Source: Prevotella sp.
GTDB taxonomy: Bacteria; Bacteroidota; Bacteroidia; Bacteroidales; Bacteroidaceae
NCBI GenBank assembly: GCA_016285075.1
Contig: JAEEQB010000041.1
Location: forward strand, 1-44,014
Length of the DNA: 44,014 nucleotides
Direction of reading: 5' to 3'
Position 1 is the first letter of the stretch, and every line of letters starts with the position of its first letter. Position numbers and translations under genes: made by a program. The notes beneath the pieces are model-generated. The model was given only the letters and a program-made list of their open reading frames with translations, was not told the origin of the DNA and did no database searches. Shown here piece by piece: positions 33,858-43,800 of this stretch.

Positions 33858-35135
33858 CTACCATCCAAGAGCATCCAGCCCTGCGGCATAATACCATCCG
33901 GTTTTTTTGATATCATTATTGTATTTTGAATAATAGCCGGCAGGATATTGTGGCACAAACATGCTGACACCACCGAAACGTTCATCGTTTAGTTCGAAAG
34001 AATTGAAATCAATATTGTTGTTATTGTTCGACATCCATACACCATCAAGTCCGAAAGTAGGTGTGCGATAAACTACAGCCTTATCAAATGCTTGTTTCCA
34101 TTGGTTGTAATTCTCGATTGAGGCATATCGGAGGACAAAGTCGTTCATGTCGTACATATAGTGGTTCGTGCCGTAATTGCTTCCTTGATAATAAATCAGA
34201 CTGTCCATTCTGAGGTATGGGGTGCTTTCGGAAATGCTCTGTGGCACAAAGGATTGTAGAATGGTCCTAGTGGCAATGGCAAGATTCTCAATTTCACTGG
34301 TCTTGATGACAGAAAGCGGTTCCTTGTATCCATAGCTTGTCTGGGCATAATAGGCATCGGCCATTTGTTTGTAGAATGACTCGTTTTGACTGAACATCGC
34401 AGGCACCATCGTGTGATAAGGAGCTCCCTCGCCCGGTATCTCTGCGGGTGATGCGATAATAAAGTCACAACAGTTACGCAGATCGTAAGCACTCTCTATG
34501 CATTGGAACTGGCAGCAGTCAGCAAAGATAAACTTGAACTTCTGTCCAGTGCGTTGTATAACCTTTGCGAGTGTATAAATGTTAATCCACTTTCCCCTGT
34601 CATTTTCAGTATTAGAACCATTGTCTATGCCATACGCTCTGCGAGGGTTAGACTTTTTGCGGGCGTTAATAACGGAGGTATATTCAATGGTGTCATTTTC
34701 TATGCGCCAACCTGATGCATGCCCCCAAAGTACGAGTCCGTAGTCCTTGGCAGGATACTTTTCGATGGTTGTCGTCAGCACCTTATATATAGATGTAGGG
34801 TCGCATGCATAGCATTCTTCCATCATGACGGAATCAACGGCCTTGCCTTTCTGATAGCGTACCATATAGGGAAAAGTGGTCTCAGATGCATCCACGTATA
34901 GTATCAGGTTGTCTGTGCTCACCTGTTGGGAACCGATGAGCATTTCATGCAGCTCACCGTCATTACCATTCCTTCCGTTTTTGTGGAAAAGAAAAGGCGA
35001 CAGAGAGTTCTCTGCTGCTATGTACACAAGCACCGTTCTGTTTGCTATTTTCTGTTCAGGTTCTGGATCATCTTTATGATGACAACTGACCATCAATATG
35101 AGGGCAGCACATGATAATATCAGTAAATGTTTCAT
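33858..35135 (-). CDS. Clostripain-family (C11) cysteine peptidase lipoprotein
   Basis: The frame opens with a TTG at 35147, but the ATG at 35135 gives the proper lipoprotein signal (MKHLLILSCAALILMVSC, lipid Cys at residue 18, then HHKDD). The product has 425 residues. The catalytic His is H139 in LWGHASGW, and the nucleophile is the second Cys of FADCCQFQCIE (C208), followed by IIASPAEIPGEGAPY, which matches the family pattern. Clostripains cut after Arg or Lys. Surface C11 enzymes of gut Bacteroidota activate secreted proteins such as toxins. It shares the caspase-like fold with the legumain-like protein at 9946 but is a different family. Confidence 0.87.
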   Translation of the reverse strand: MKHLLILSCAALILMVSCHHKDDPEPEQKIANRTVLVYIAAENSLSPFLFHKNGRNGNDGELHEMLIGSQQVSTDNLILYVDASETTFPYMVRYQKGKAVDSVMMEECYACDPTSIYKVLTTTIEKYPAKDYGLVLWGHASGWRIENDTIEYTSVINARKKSNPRRAYGIDNGSNTENDRGKWINIYTLAKVIQRTGQKFKFIFADCCQFQCIESAYDLRNCCDFIIASPAEIPGEGAPYHTMVPAMFSQNESFYKQMADAYYAQTSYGYKEPLSVIKTSEIENLAIATRTILQSFVPQSISESTPYLRMDSLIYYQGSNYGTNHYMYDMNDFVLRYASIENYNQWKQAFDKAVVYRTPTFGLDGVWMSNNNNNIDFNSFELNDERFGGVSMFVPQYPAGYYSKYNNDIKKTGWYYAAGLDALGW

Positions 35136-35155
35136 GTCAAAAATCAAATTTTTGG

Positions 35156-35184
35156 CAAAGATAGAAAATAAATATGAATTACAA
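35156..35184 (-). promoter_or_regulatory. Promoter of the C11 peptidase gene
   Basis: On the minus strand TATCTTTG (35156-35163) with TTG at 35182-35184, 18 bp upstream. The -7 element is 20 bp from the ATG. Confidence 0.65.
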
Positions 35185-35207
35185 ACGAGGTTTTATAAAT
35201 TTTTTTG

Positions 35208-35215
35208 TATCTTTG
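35208..35215 (+). promoter_or_regulatory. -7 promoter element of the GH25 gene
   Basis: TATCTTTG lies 22 bp before the ATG at 35238. The -33 region is A/T-rich without a clear TTG. Confidence 0.55.
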
Positions 35216-35237
35216 CACAAAAAATTGGAATTAATCA

Positions 35238-35945
35238 ATGAAAAAGTCATATATAATTATCGTGTTATCTATATTGCTCCCGTTTGTTGCCTATGCTCAG
35301 ACAGAAGAATCGGATCCTTATTTGCAGTGTGAGGATACCTGTTCTCATGTTCATGGTATAGACCTCAGCCACTATCAGGGACAGGTGTTTTGGGAGACGA
35401 TAGGTGAGAATACACGTATGGCTTACGTCTATCTGAAAGCTACTGAAGGAGGTGATCGTATAGACAGCCGTTTTGAACGGAACATAGAATTGGCCCATCG
35501 GTATGGACTGAAAGTGGGTAGCTACCATTTCTTCCGTCCGAAGACCGATTTGAGACGTCAACTGGATAATTTCAAGAAACAGTGTTTGCCTGGTGAACAG
35601 GATCTGATTCCTATGATCGACGTTGAGACCACAGGCGGACTGTCACGCGAGGAGTTTTGTGACACCTTGCTTCAATTCCTCCGTCTTGTGGAAGAGGCTT
35701 ATCGCCAGAAGCCACTGGTCTATACTTTCCGCAATTTCTACAATATGTATTTGGCCGGTGTACTCGATGACTATCAGTTGATGGTAGCCATGTATTCTGA
35801 TGAGGAACCCGAATTGTGCGACGACCGTGATTTTACTCTTTGGCAATATTCAAGCAAGGGACGTATTCGCGGTATTAGTGGTTTTGTGGATAAGAGTCGC
35901 TTTGTGGGGCGACATGGCCTGAGGGAAATCAGGTATAAGCATTAA
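35238..35945 (+). CDS. GH25-family muramidase (lysozyme)
   Basis: This 235-residue secreted enzyme has signal peptide MKKSYIIIVLSILLPFVAYA. The GH25 TIM-barrel motifs are in order: GIDLSHYQG with D42, YLKATEGG, GSYHFFRP, the catalytic pair D128/E130 in MIDVET, and the late TLWQYSS. It hydrolyses beta-1,4 MurNAc-GlcNAc bonds. In Bacteroidota such enzymes serve in wall remodelling or attack on other bacteria. The next gene starts 35 bp downstream. Confidence 0.9.
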   Translation: MKKSYIIIVLSILLPFVAYAQTEESDPYLQCEDTCSHVHGIDLSHYQGQVFWETIGENTRMAYVYLKATEGGDRIDSRFERNIELAHRYGLKVGSYHFFRPKTDLRRQLDNFKKQCLPGEQDLIPMIDVETTGGLSREEFCDTLLQFLRLVEEAYRQKPLVYTFRNFYNMYLAGVLDDYQLMVAMYSDEEPELCDDRDFTLWQYSSKGRIRGISGFVDKSRFVGRHGLREIRYKH

Positions 35946-35980
35946 CAGTTAAGAGAATAGAATCTAAAATTTGGATTAAT

Positions 35981-36994
35981 ATGGCTTTAATCAATTGTCC
36001 TGAATGTGGACATCAGGTAAGCGATCAGGCGAAGACTTGCCCTCATTGTGGAATAGAGATTGCAGGAAGGTTTACGGCGCCTTTGACAGATAAACCTCAG
36101 CTCCAACAACGCCCTTCCGGACGTAAACGTTCTTGGATAGCATGGCTGGTGGCGCTTATTTTGGCGTTGATAATGGTATGCATTGGCTTCTGGTATTATC
36201 AGCGCACTCAACAGGAAAACGAGTTGCGAGCCTATGAGAATGCCATACGGAGTTCCGAACCTGCTGTCCTGCAGAATTTCCTCGATGTATATGCCGATGC
36301 TACCCAAGCTCATCGTGATTCCATAGAATGGCGTCTTCATCAGCTGAAGCAGGTAGATAAGGACTGGACACACGCGGTTCTTTCCGGGTCAAAAGCCGAA
36401 TTGGAACGTTATATGAAACTCTATCCAAGTAGTGTTCATAATGTAGAGGCTCAGATTAAGATTGATTCCTTAGATTGGCTTACTGCTATGCAGGAAAACA
36501 CAGCAGAAGCCTATCAGACCTATATCAAGGCTCATGAGGACGGAGCCCATTACGATGAGGCGCTGGCAAAATTCGAACGCTTGGAGGCAGCCAAGGTGAA
36601 TACCGATGACAAACGGGTTATAGCAGAACTGTTTGCCACTTATTTCACAGCTTTGGCCAAGATTGATGAAGTGAACCTCTCCCTAACGCTTCCACCTGTT
36701 CTTAACTCATTCCTCCACAAAGCCAATGCTACCAAAAGCGATGTGATTCAGTATATGAACCGTATACATGAGCCAGATGTGCTGCAGATGCAGTTTATTT
36801 TGAACAATGACTGGAAAATCCAGAAGGCAGAAACAGAAGATGGTCAGTATGACTATACAGTAGAATTCTCTGTTGACCAGAAAATGGATCGTAGTGATGA
36901 GTCTAAAGAACGGTTTGTCAGCTACAAAGTCCAGGCCAAGGTTTCACCGGAATATAAGATTACAGATCTGAATATGAAGAAGATTGTCCAGTGA
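35981..36994 (+). CDS. Zinc-ribbon membrane protein of unknown function
   Basis: This 337-residue protein begins with a four-Cys zinc ribbon (CPECGHQVSDQAKTCPHCG, residues 6-24), followed by a Pro/Gln-rich linker. A single transmembrane segment (residues about 52-70, IAWLVALILALIMVCIGFWYY) comes next, and then a long mostly helical, TPR-like external region with regular Leu and Ala positions. The likely topology puts the ribbon in the cytoplasm. No enzyme motif is seen. Similar zinc-ribbon membrane proteins occur with signalling genes in Bacteroidota. It stands 28 bp before the SpoIIE-phosphatase gene and may be part of that operon. Confidence 0.75.
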   Translation: MALINCPECGHQVSDQAKTCPHCGIEIAGRFTAPLTDKPQLQQRPSGRKRSWIAWLVALILALIMVCIGFWYYQRTQQENELRAYENAIRSSEPAVLQNFLDVYADATQAHRDSIEWRLHQLKQVDKDWTHAVLSGSKAELERYMKLYPSSVHNVEAQIKIDSLDWLTAMQENTAEAYQTYIKAHEDGAHYDEALAKFERLEAAKVNTDDKRVIAELFATYFTALAKIDEVNLSLTLPPVLNSFLHKANATKSDVIQYMNRIHEPDVLQMQFILNNDWKIQKAETEDGQYDYTVEFSVDQKMDRSDESKERFVSYKVQAKVSPEYKITDLNMKKIVQ

Positions 36995-37022
36995 TTAAAG
37001 GATCTGGCCTTCTTTCCTCAAT

Positions 37023-39119
37023 ATGCCTATGAACTTCAAACGATATGTGATAATTGCAGTCTCGCTGCTTTCGATTGTTTTAGCCCATGCTGACGAAAAG
37101 GATCGAATAGCGCAAACAAAACGTTCTCTCCCTGGATTGAAAGGAGAGAAATTGCTTGCTGCATACGACTCATTGCTCGTGTTGTATTTTTACGAAGGCG
37201 ATATAGAAAACCAGATTGTATATATTAACCATCTGATCAGATTGTCGAAGACTCTCCACGAAGAGAAGAAGGCAGCTCGGTATATCTGTGAACGTGCCTC
37301 TATTTTCTATAATGCCGATATGAACGATTCCCTCATAGCGGTAGCGAAAGAGGATATGGAGTATTTGCGCGAAAGCAGACAGTGGAATCAGTATTATGAA
37401 GTATGGACACATTTAGTGAATACTTATGCCTATAGCGGAAAAACCGGCGAAGGCCTGAAAGAGGTGGACGAGATGTACAGGGATGCGGAGTCGCGTCATG
37501 ATCAATATGGAATAGGTCTTGCTTATTATGCTATGGGCAATGTATACAATAATATGCATAATTGGGAAGAGAGCGAAGAGAATTATCAGAAAAGTATTGA
37601 GGTGCTTTCCAAGATACAGCCAATTCCGCATCTGCTTCCAGATATTTTTTCATATTATGGTGATGTGTTGGAAGAACAGCATAAATACGATGTTCTCAAG
37701 CAGCACACAATTCATTGGAAGTCTTTTTTGAGGCATTATTTTGCTGAGGCAAAGAAAAACAAGGTATACAAAGAAGACGATGAGACGCTGTGGGCCTATT
37801 ATTATTTAGGTTGTTGCCAAGCCTCATTGGGTCTTGGAAATCTGAATGAGGCTGAACGTCAGCTTGACCAGGTGAGGAAGCGGATACAGTCGCCTGATGA
37901 TTATGTCAGTATGTGCTGGCTTTACTATAGTGCTCAGCTGAACTTGCTCAAAGGACGCTATCAGGAAGCACTGGAACTGAACGATCAGCGGACACAGTAC
38001 ATGCAAGATACCGATGACATCTTTATGGATATTAAAGTGCGTCAGCAGCGGGCAGAGATTCTTACTCGTTTGGGCAGAGATGCCGAGGCTGCTAAGCTGT
38101 ACCGTGAAATGTATACCATCAACGACTCCATAAACACCCATGAGACCAAGCGCCAGTTGACAGAGATGAATACCCGCTATCATGTGAATGAGTTGAAGGT
38201 GAAACAACAACAAGATCAGATAAAGATCATCCTCATTGGCGCTTCTATCATCATGCTGGTGTTGTTAGGTTTCATACTCTATCGTTATCGTGCTGCCAAA
38301 CGCTTGAAAATTGCACACGACAAATTGCTTGTCGCCTATGATCAGTTGGAAGAGACCACAACGGCTAAGGAACGCATTGAAAGTGAACTGCGAATAGCCC
38401 GTGATATCCAGATGGGTATGGTGCCGCGTCAGTTCCCACCATTCCCGGAACGTACTGACATAGACCTTTATGCTTCAATGACTCCCGCTAAAGAGGTAGG
38501 TGGTGATCTTTACGACTATTTCATTCTTCACGAACGACTCTACTTCTGTGTGGGCGATGTCAGTGGAAAAGGTGTACCGGCTTCTTTGTTCATGGCTGTA
38601 GCCTGTAATCTGTTTAGGGTCATTGCCCAACAGGAGATACCTCCGTGCGAAATAGCACGTCAACTGAATGATGCTCTTTCTGCTGACAATGAGAATGGCA
38701 TGTTCGTCACCATGTTTATCGGGGTGATCAACCTGGCCTCAGGCAAGATGGACTTCTGCAATGCAGGACATAATCCTCCTGTCATCATGAATGATGGCGA
38801 TGCTGCTCATTTCCTGGAGCTAGAGTATAATTGCTGCCTTGGCCTGTTTCCTGGTGCAGAGTTCGATGGAGGTACAATTGACGATGTGCGTGAACATCCG
38901 TTCTTTGTTTATACAGACGGACTGAACGAGGCAGAAAATGCTACTCAGCAGCAGTTTGGTGACAATCGTTTGCTTTCTGTCCTGCAATCCCATTCTTACG
39001 AGAATGCCCAACATACAATAGACACATTGAAGGAAGAAGTGGCACGTCACGTTGCCGGTGCTGATCCTAGTGATGATCTGACAATGTTGTGTGTGAAGAT
39101 TAACCATCCAACCGCATAA
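37023..39119 (+). CDS. TPR-sensor membrane protein with SpoIIE (PP2C-type) serine phosphatase domain
   Basis: This is a 698-residue protein; ATG 37023 or 37029 could be used. A signal peptide (residues about 1-24) is followed by a periplasmic array of TPR helices to about residue 385, one transmembrane helix (IILIGASIIMLVLLGFILYRY, about 400-420), a coiled coil and a cytosolic SpoIIE domain. Phosphatase metal motifs are present: KEVGGDLYD, VGDVSGKGVPAS, YTDGLNEAEN and SDDLTMLCV. RsbU/SpoIIE enzymes dephosphorylate STAS anti-anti-sigma proteins; such a protein is encoded two genes downstream. The periplasmic half would sense a signal of unknown nature. Confidence 0.88.
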   Translation: MPMNFKRYVIIAVSLLSIVLAHADEKDRIAQTKRSLPGLKGEKLLAAYDSLLVLYFYEGDIENQIVYINHLIRLSKTLHEEKKAARYICERASIFYNADMNDSLIAVAKEDMEYLRESRQWNQYYEVWTHLVNTYAYSGKTGEGLKEVDEMYRDAESRHDQYGIGLAYYAMGNVYNNMHNWEESEENYQKSIEVLSKIQPIPHLLPDIFSYYGDVLEEQHKYDVLKQHTIHWKSFLRHYFAEAKKNKVYKEDDETLWAYYYLGCCQASLGLGNLNEAERQLDQVRKRIQSPDDYVSMCWLYYSAQLNLLKGRYQEALELNDQRTQYMQDTDDIFMDIKVRQQRAEILTRLGRDAEAAKLYREMYTINDSINTHETKRQLTEMNTRYHVNELKVKQQQDQIKIILIGASIIMLVLLGFILYRYRAAKRLKIAHDKLLVAYDQLEETTTAKERIESELRIARDIQMGMVPRQFPPFPERTDIDLYASMTPAKEVGGDLYDYFILHERLYFCVGDVSGKGVPASLFMAVACNLFRVIAQQEIPPCEIARQLNDALSADNENGMFVTMFIGVINLASGKMDFCNAGHNPPVIMNDGDAAHFLELEYNCCLGLFPGAEFDGGTIDDVREHPFFVYTDGLNEAENATQQQFGDNRLLSVLQSHSYENAQHTIDTLKEEVARHVAGADPSDDLTMLCVKINHPTA

Positions 39120-39132
39120 AACCTAAAAGCTT

Positions 39133-39549
39133 ATGAAAAAGGATATTTGTATTAGAAATCAAGTCGAGGACCTCCAACGTGTGGCACACTTTGTGGAAGA
39201 AATCGGCGAAGAACTGAAACTGAGCATGGAACTCCAGATGAACCTCAATCTGGTAATGGAGGAAATGGTGTCAAACATCATTTTCTATGCTTTTCCCAAA
39301 GGGACTGATGCCACTATTGAACTGATGGCAGAGAGCGACGGCACCGAACTGACTTTCGTCCTGAGCGATCAGGGACGCGAATTCGATCCTACTCTCAAAG
39401 AAGATCTTGATACAGACGTCAACCCCGCAGAAAGGGAACTTGGCGGTATGGGCATTTTTATTGTGAAGAACATCATGAATAAAGTGACCTATCAGCGCCT
39501 TGACGGCAAGAATCTCCTGACGATGAAAAAGAAAATTAATGACAAATGA
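39133..39549 (+). CDS. RsbW-like anti-sigma factor/serine kinase (HATPase)
   Basis: This 138-residue protein is a GHKL ATPase domain: N box EEMVSNIIFYAF, G1 box LSDQGREFDP, and G2 box GGMGIFIVKNIM. Such proteins phosphorylate a STAS partner on Ser/Thr and, in partner switching, hold a target protein such as a sigma factor until the STAS protein competes for it. The gene lies 13 bp after the phosphatase gene and overlaps the STAS gene by 4 bp (ATGA). The target is not encoded nearby; no sigma factor is seen in the window. Confidence 0.88.
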   Translation: MKKDICIRNQVEDLQRVAHFVEEIGEELKLSMELQMNLNLVMEEMVSNIIFYAFPKGTDATIELMAESDGTELTFVLSDQGREFDPTLKEDLDTDVNPAERELGGMGIFIVKNIMNKVTYQRLDGKNLLTMKKKINDK

Positions 39550-39878
39550 ATAAAAAACAAATTGAACATATGACACAGATTGTTAAAGAAGATGGTAAGA
39601 CCATCATTAAGACTGGGGCAAGAATCGATACAAATAATGCAGCAGAGTTTGAAAAGGAAATAACACCTGCACTTGCTGAACAAGGTATTAACCTTGAGAT
39701 GGATTGTACGGAGTTGAACTATATGGCAAGTTCCGGACTTCGTGTTATCCAGAAAACCATGCGCGCGGTCATGATGAAAAAGGGACAGTTCAAAATGACC
39801 AATGTGAGCCCTGAGATCTATAAGGTGCTGGCAATGACTGGCTTCACGAAATTCATGCAAGTAGAACAACGGCAGTAA
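39546..39878 (+). CDS. STAS-domain anti-anti-sigma-factor-like protein
   Basis: This 110-residue protein is a STAS domain: IIKTGARIDTNNAAEFEKEI at the start, then DCTELNYMASSGLRVIQ, with the conserved phosphorylatable Ser in ASSGLRV. It should be phosphorylated by the kinase encoded just before and dephosphorylated by the SpoIIE protein. A shorter start at the internal Met9 is possible. The next gene starts 12 bp downstream. Confidence 0.9.
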   Translation: MNKKQIEHMTQIVKEDGKTIIKTGARIDTNNAAEFEKEITPALAEQGINLEMDCTELNYMASSGLRVIQKTMRAVMMKKGQFKMTNVSPEIYKVLAMTGFTKFMQVEQRQ

Positions 39879-39890
39879 TAGCAATCCAGT

Positions 39891-40724
39891 ATGGATGAGA
39901 ATTATCAGCAACTTCTGGAAGACTATAACAGTCTGAAAGAGGAATATAATGACTTGAAAGTTGACTTCGAGCAGCTGAATGATTTGTTTGAAAATATGGG
40001 GCAGGGTTATGAAGAGGCTTTGAAACTTTATGACCAGGCTGTTGAGGCTTCGCGTATGAAGACAGACTTCATACAGCAGATTTCTCACGAAATACGTACA
40101 CCGCTCAATATTCTCAGTGGTTTCACACAGATCATCACAACTCCTGGTATGGAATTAGATGATGCGATGAAGTTGGATGTAAGCCAACGTATCACAGAAA
40201 ACGTGGAGCGAATCACTGGCCTTGTTAACAAAATGCTGGAGTTGGCTGATGCCAGCAGCCAGACGGATATTGAGCGCACTGACGATGTACTGGCTGTACA
40301 GATAGGTGCCCAGGCGGCAGAAGACTCCCGGATTACCCAGGCCACCCATATCAGTTTTGACATGCAGATAGCCCCTGAGGCAGAAGCAGTCATGCTTCAT
40401 ACCAACCTTCAGCAGGCAACTCGTGCTCTTGCACTGCTGCTTGATAATGCGCAGAAGTTCACTAAGGAAGGAAAAGCCGTTTTGTCACTTGCTGTTCAGA
40501 ATGGTTCTCTTTGCTTTGTAGTGGAAGATACTGGTATCGGCATTCCTGCAGAAGAATCCGAACATATCTTTGACGAGTTCGTGCAGCTTGATAATTACTA
40601 TGACGGAACAGGTATAGGCCTGACGGTGGCTCGTAGCATTGCGCGACGATTGGGTGGTGACGTAGTGCTGGATACAACATATACACCGGGTGCCCGATTT
40701 GTCTATAGCTTACCTATTGAGTGA
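39891..40724 (+). CDS. Soluble histidine kinase with N-terminal coiled coil
   Basis: This 277-residue protein has no membrane segment. Residues about 1-50 form a heptad-like coiled coil. The HisKA box is SHEIRTPL with H66, and the HATPase has LLDNAQKFT (N), VEDTGIGIP (G1), HIFDEFVQLD (F) and GTGIGLTVARSIARRLGG (G2). It could phosphorylate a response regulator, which is not encoded in the window, or act in trans with the SpoIIE switch. Its position at the end of the four-gene operon is suggestive. The stop overlaps the first of three 22-bp repeats. Confidence 0.88.
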   Translation: MDENYQQLLEDYNSLKEEYNDLKVDFEQLNDLFENMGQGYEEALKLYDQAVEASRMKTDFIQQISHEIRTPLNILSGFTQIITTPGMELDDAMKLDVSQRITENVERITGLVNKMLELADASSQTDIERTDDVLAVQIGAQAAEDSRITQATHISFDMQIAPEAEAVMLHTNLQQATRALALLLDNAQKFTKEGKAVLSLAVQNGSLCFVVEDTGIGIPAEESEHIFDEFVQLDNYYDGTGIGLTVARSIARRLGGDVVLDTTYTPGARFVYSLPIE

Positions 40725-40788
40725 GTTTACCGGCACTAAACTTGGAGTTTACCGGCACTAAACTCGGAGCTTACCGCCACTAAACTTT
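40723..40788. repeat. Three 22-bp direct repeats
   Basis: Units at 40723-40744, 40745-40766 and 40767-40788 are nearly identical and directly abutting. Each carries the core TTACCG.CACTAAACT, with the third differing at two internal positions. The first overlaps the stop of the kinase gene; the last ends 27 bp before the next ATG. They may be binding sites for a regulator of the large repeat protein. Confidence 0.75.
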
Positions 40789-40815
40789 TAATGATCAACC
40801 AAAACCAAAAGAGTT

Positions 40816-43800
40816 ATGAAACCAATCATATTGAGGCGTATTATGTCCTGCCTGCTTTTTGTGCTCTCGGCACTTACATTGCAGGCTGCACGGCAGTCAC
40901 ATACTGTTACCTCGACGTTTACCGGTATTTCTGAAGGCGTGTTAATGACGCAGGAGAGCGGCTGTAATTGGAATTCTACAAATGGCTTTTATTATGGCCA
41001 GTCGGGTATAGGTGTCGGTTCCAAAGTGGTATCATCTCAAGATATCTCAATGACTTCAATATATACTGTAACTGGAACTGTTCAAAGTATAAAGATAACG
41101 GCATCTGGCTTTGGGGCTACGGTTACTGCAAAAGCCGGCAACACGGTTCTGGGAAGTACTACTATTACTACCACTAATGGAAATGGTCTTGATTCTTTCC
41201 AAGAAGTGAGTATTCCTATCACGGCGACGGAACTATCCGGCCAGGCAATTACATTGTCATTTAAAATAATTAGCGCCATTCAGGGCACTTATTGCACTTT
41301 TACCAAAGTTGAAGTGACCTATCTTGATCCTAAGTCACCAGCAAACTTGAGTTTCTCCTCGAAGACGGCATCGGCTACGGTTGGTGATGCCTTTACGCCG
41401 CCTACGCTGAACAATCCCAACAAGCTAACGGTTTCTTGGTCGAGTGCCACGCCAAGTGTAGCTACTGTAAGCAGTACAGGTGCTGTCACACTCGTTAAGG
41501 ATGGAACAACCACCATCACCGCCTCCTTTGCAGGCAATGATGATTATCTGGCTGGTTCTGCCTCTTACACGTTGACAGTGAAAGCTCCTACGCTTACTGC
41601 ACCAACTTTCAGCCTGGCTGCCGGTACGTATGATAAAGCCCAGTCACTGACATTAAGTACAACAAAGCAAGGTGCCGATATCTATTACTCTATAGATAAT
41701 GGCAGCGACCAGAAGTACACTGGGCCTATCAGTATCAGTAAGTCCTGCACGGTGAAGGCCTACACACAATTGATGGGCTATAAGAGTACCGTGGACAGTA
41801 GAACGTACATTGTTCGCGTAGCAGCTTCCCTTTCGTTCTCTTCTCAATCCGTCACGGTGGCTCTTGGTAACAGCTTTACGCCTCCTGTGCTTAACAATCC
41901 CAACAAACTGCCTGTCACTTGGACGAGCAGCAATACTGGTGTGGCTACGGTGAACAGTTCCGGTGCTGTAACGATTCTGAAGATGGGTACTACAAGAATC
42001 ACTGCAACATTTGCCGGCGATGCACAACGGCTTCCCGCATCAACTTATTATACGCTGACAGTAGATGCCCCCTCGTTAGCCCCTCCTTCGTTCAGTATTG
42101 AAAGTGGAAGCTATGATGCAGCTCAGTCTCTTACACTTAGCACCGAAACGCAAGGTGCCGAGATTTACTATGCTATTGATAATGGTAGCTATCAAAAGTA
42201 TACAAGAGCCATCACTATCAACAAATCCTGTACCGTCAATGCTTACACGCAGTTAGCTGGTTACAAGAGCATTGTTGGTTCTAAGACATATGTTTTTCGC
42301 CAGGCATCTTCTATCTCCTTCTCTCCAACGTCAGCTACGGCAACAATTGGCGAGCCTTTCACGGCTCCCAAATTGAACAATCCAAACAACTTCAAAATTA
42401 TTTGGAATAGCAGTAACACAAAGGTTGCAAAGGTTTCTGATGCCGGTGTAGTATCACTCCTCAAGGATGGCACCGCCACCATCACAGCCTCATTTGACGG
42501 TGATACCAATTATAAACCCTGCAGTGCTTCGTATGCCTTGACGGTGAAGGCTCCGAATATGGTTCCTCCAACGTTCAGCCTCGAAGCCGGAAACTATGGC
42601 ACAGAGCAGACACTGACTCTTAGCACGACATTGATAGGAGCTGAGATTTATTACTCTGTCAATAAGGGTGGTGTCAGGAAATATATTGAACCCATAGCTA
42701 TCAGCAACACTTGTACCATTAATGCCTATACGCAGATAGGAGATTACAAGAGTACAACAGAAAGCCGGAGGTATTCAATCCTCAAGACCGCCACCTTGTC
42801 CTTCGCTTCGAATTCCGTATCTGTTACGTTGGGCCATACGTTCAAAGCTCCTGTTCTGAACAACCCTGAGCAGCTGCCATTGACGTGGAGCAGCAGCAAT
42901 ACCAACGTGGCTACCGTTTCGGCAGGAAATGTAACCATCAAGGCTGTGGGTGAGACCACCATAACAGCGGCTTTCGAAGGAGATAACCAATATATGCCCG
43001 TCAGTGCCAGCTATAGGCTGATTGTGGAAAACGATCCGGATCCAGCCTACATGCTTTGGGTCAACGGAATCAGGGTTACCGACTCGAACCGGCTCGATGT
43101 TCTGGGTGACGGTAAAGGCAAAGACAATCCTTCCGTAATGTTTGATGGCGTTCATACACTGGTGCTCAGCAATGCCAATATTGAAAGCATTGTCAGCCAG
43201 CTGCCTGACAGGTTGGTCATCTTTGTGCAGGGCGATAATAAGGTGACAAACAATGGAACCACGCCCGCTATTTGCCATACGGGCAACGTAAGAATACCAC
43301 TTACCATTACCACATCAGGTAACTATCCGGGCACATTGACGATTGCTTCTAATTCAACGTTGACAGATGGGTTCTCACAGACAATTGCTGATCATATCAT
43401 GGTGTTGTCTGATGACAGCCGCAAGGCAGTCTATGGTCCCCGCATCTATCCTTTCACCAACAATGCGGTTATTACCTTCAGAGCCCCAGATTTCCTAATT
43501 CCAGGGGCTGGTGGAGAGTCAGAAGAGATTGACCTGTCCAACCGTGTGGTGAACAATGTCCTCTATACCCTTCATCAGGAGAACGAGGATGGGTTCTGGG
43601 AGGACGAGAACTCGATGGTCTTAAATACCGTTATGCCGCAGAATCCTTCTTTTGGCGATGGGGTGGTGGGCTCTGCCAGCTTTGCCGAGAACTTTGCCGG
43701 TATGACCCTGATGATTCCTGCCGGTGAGGGTGATATCATAATTGACAACATGTCTACCCAAGGCTATGTGATGGGGGTGAAGATAGGCTCGGGACAGCCC

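Noticed and set aside
40723..40788. Possible CRISPR array
   Set aside because: The three 22-bp units abut directly with no spacers and there are no cas genes.
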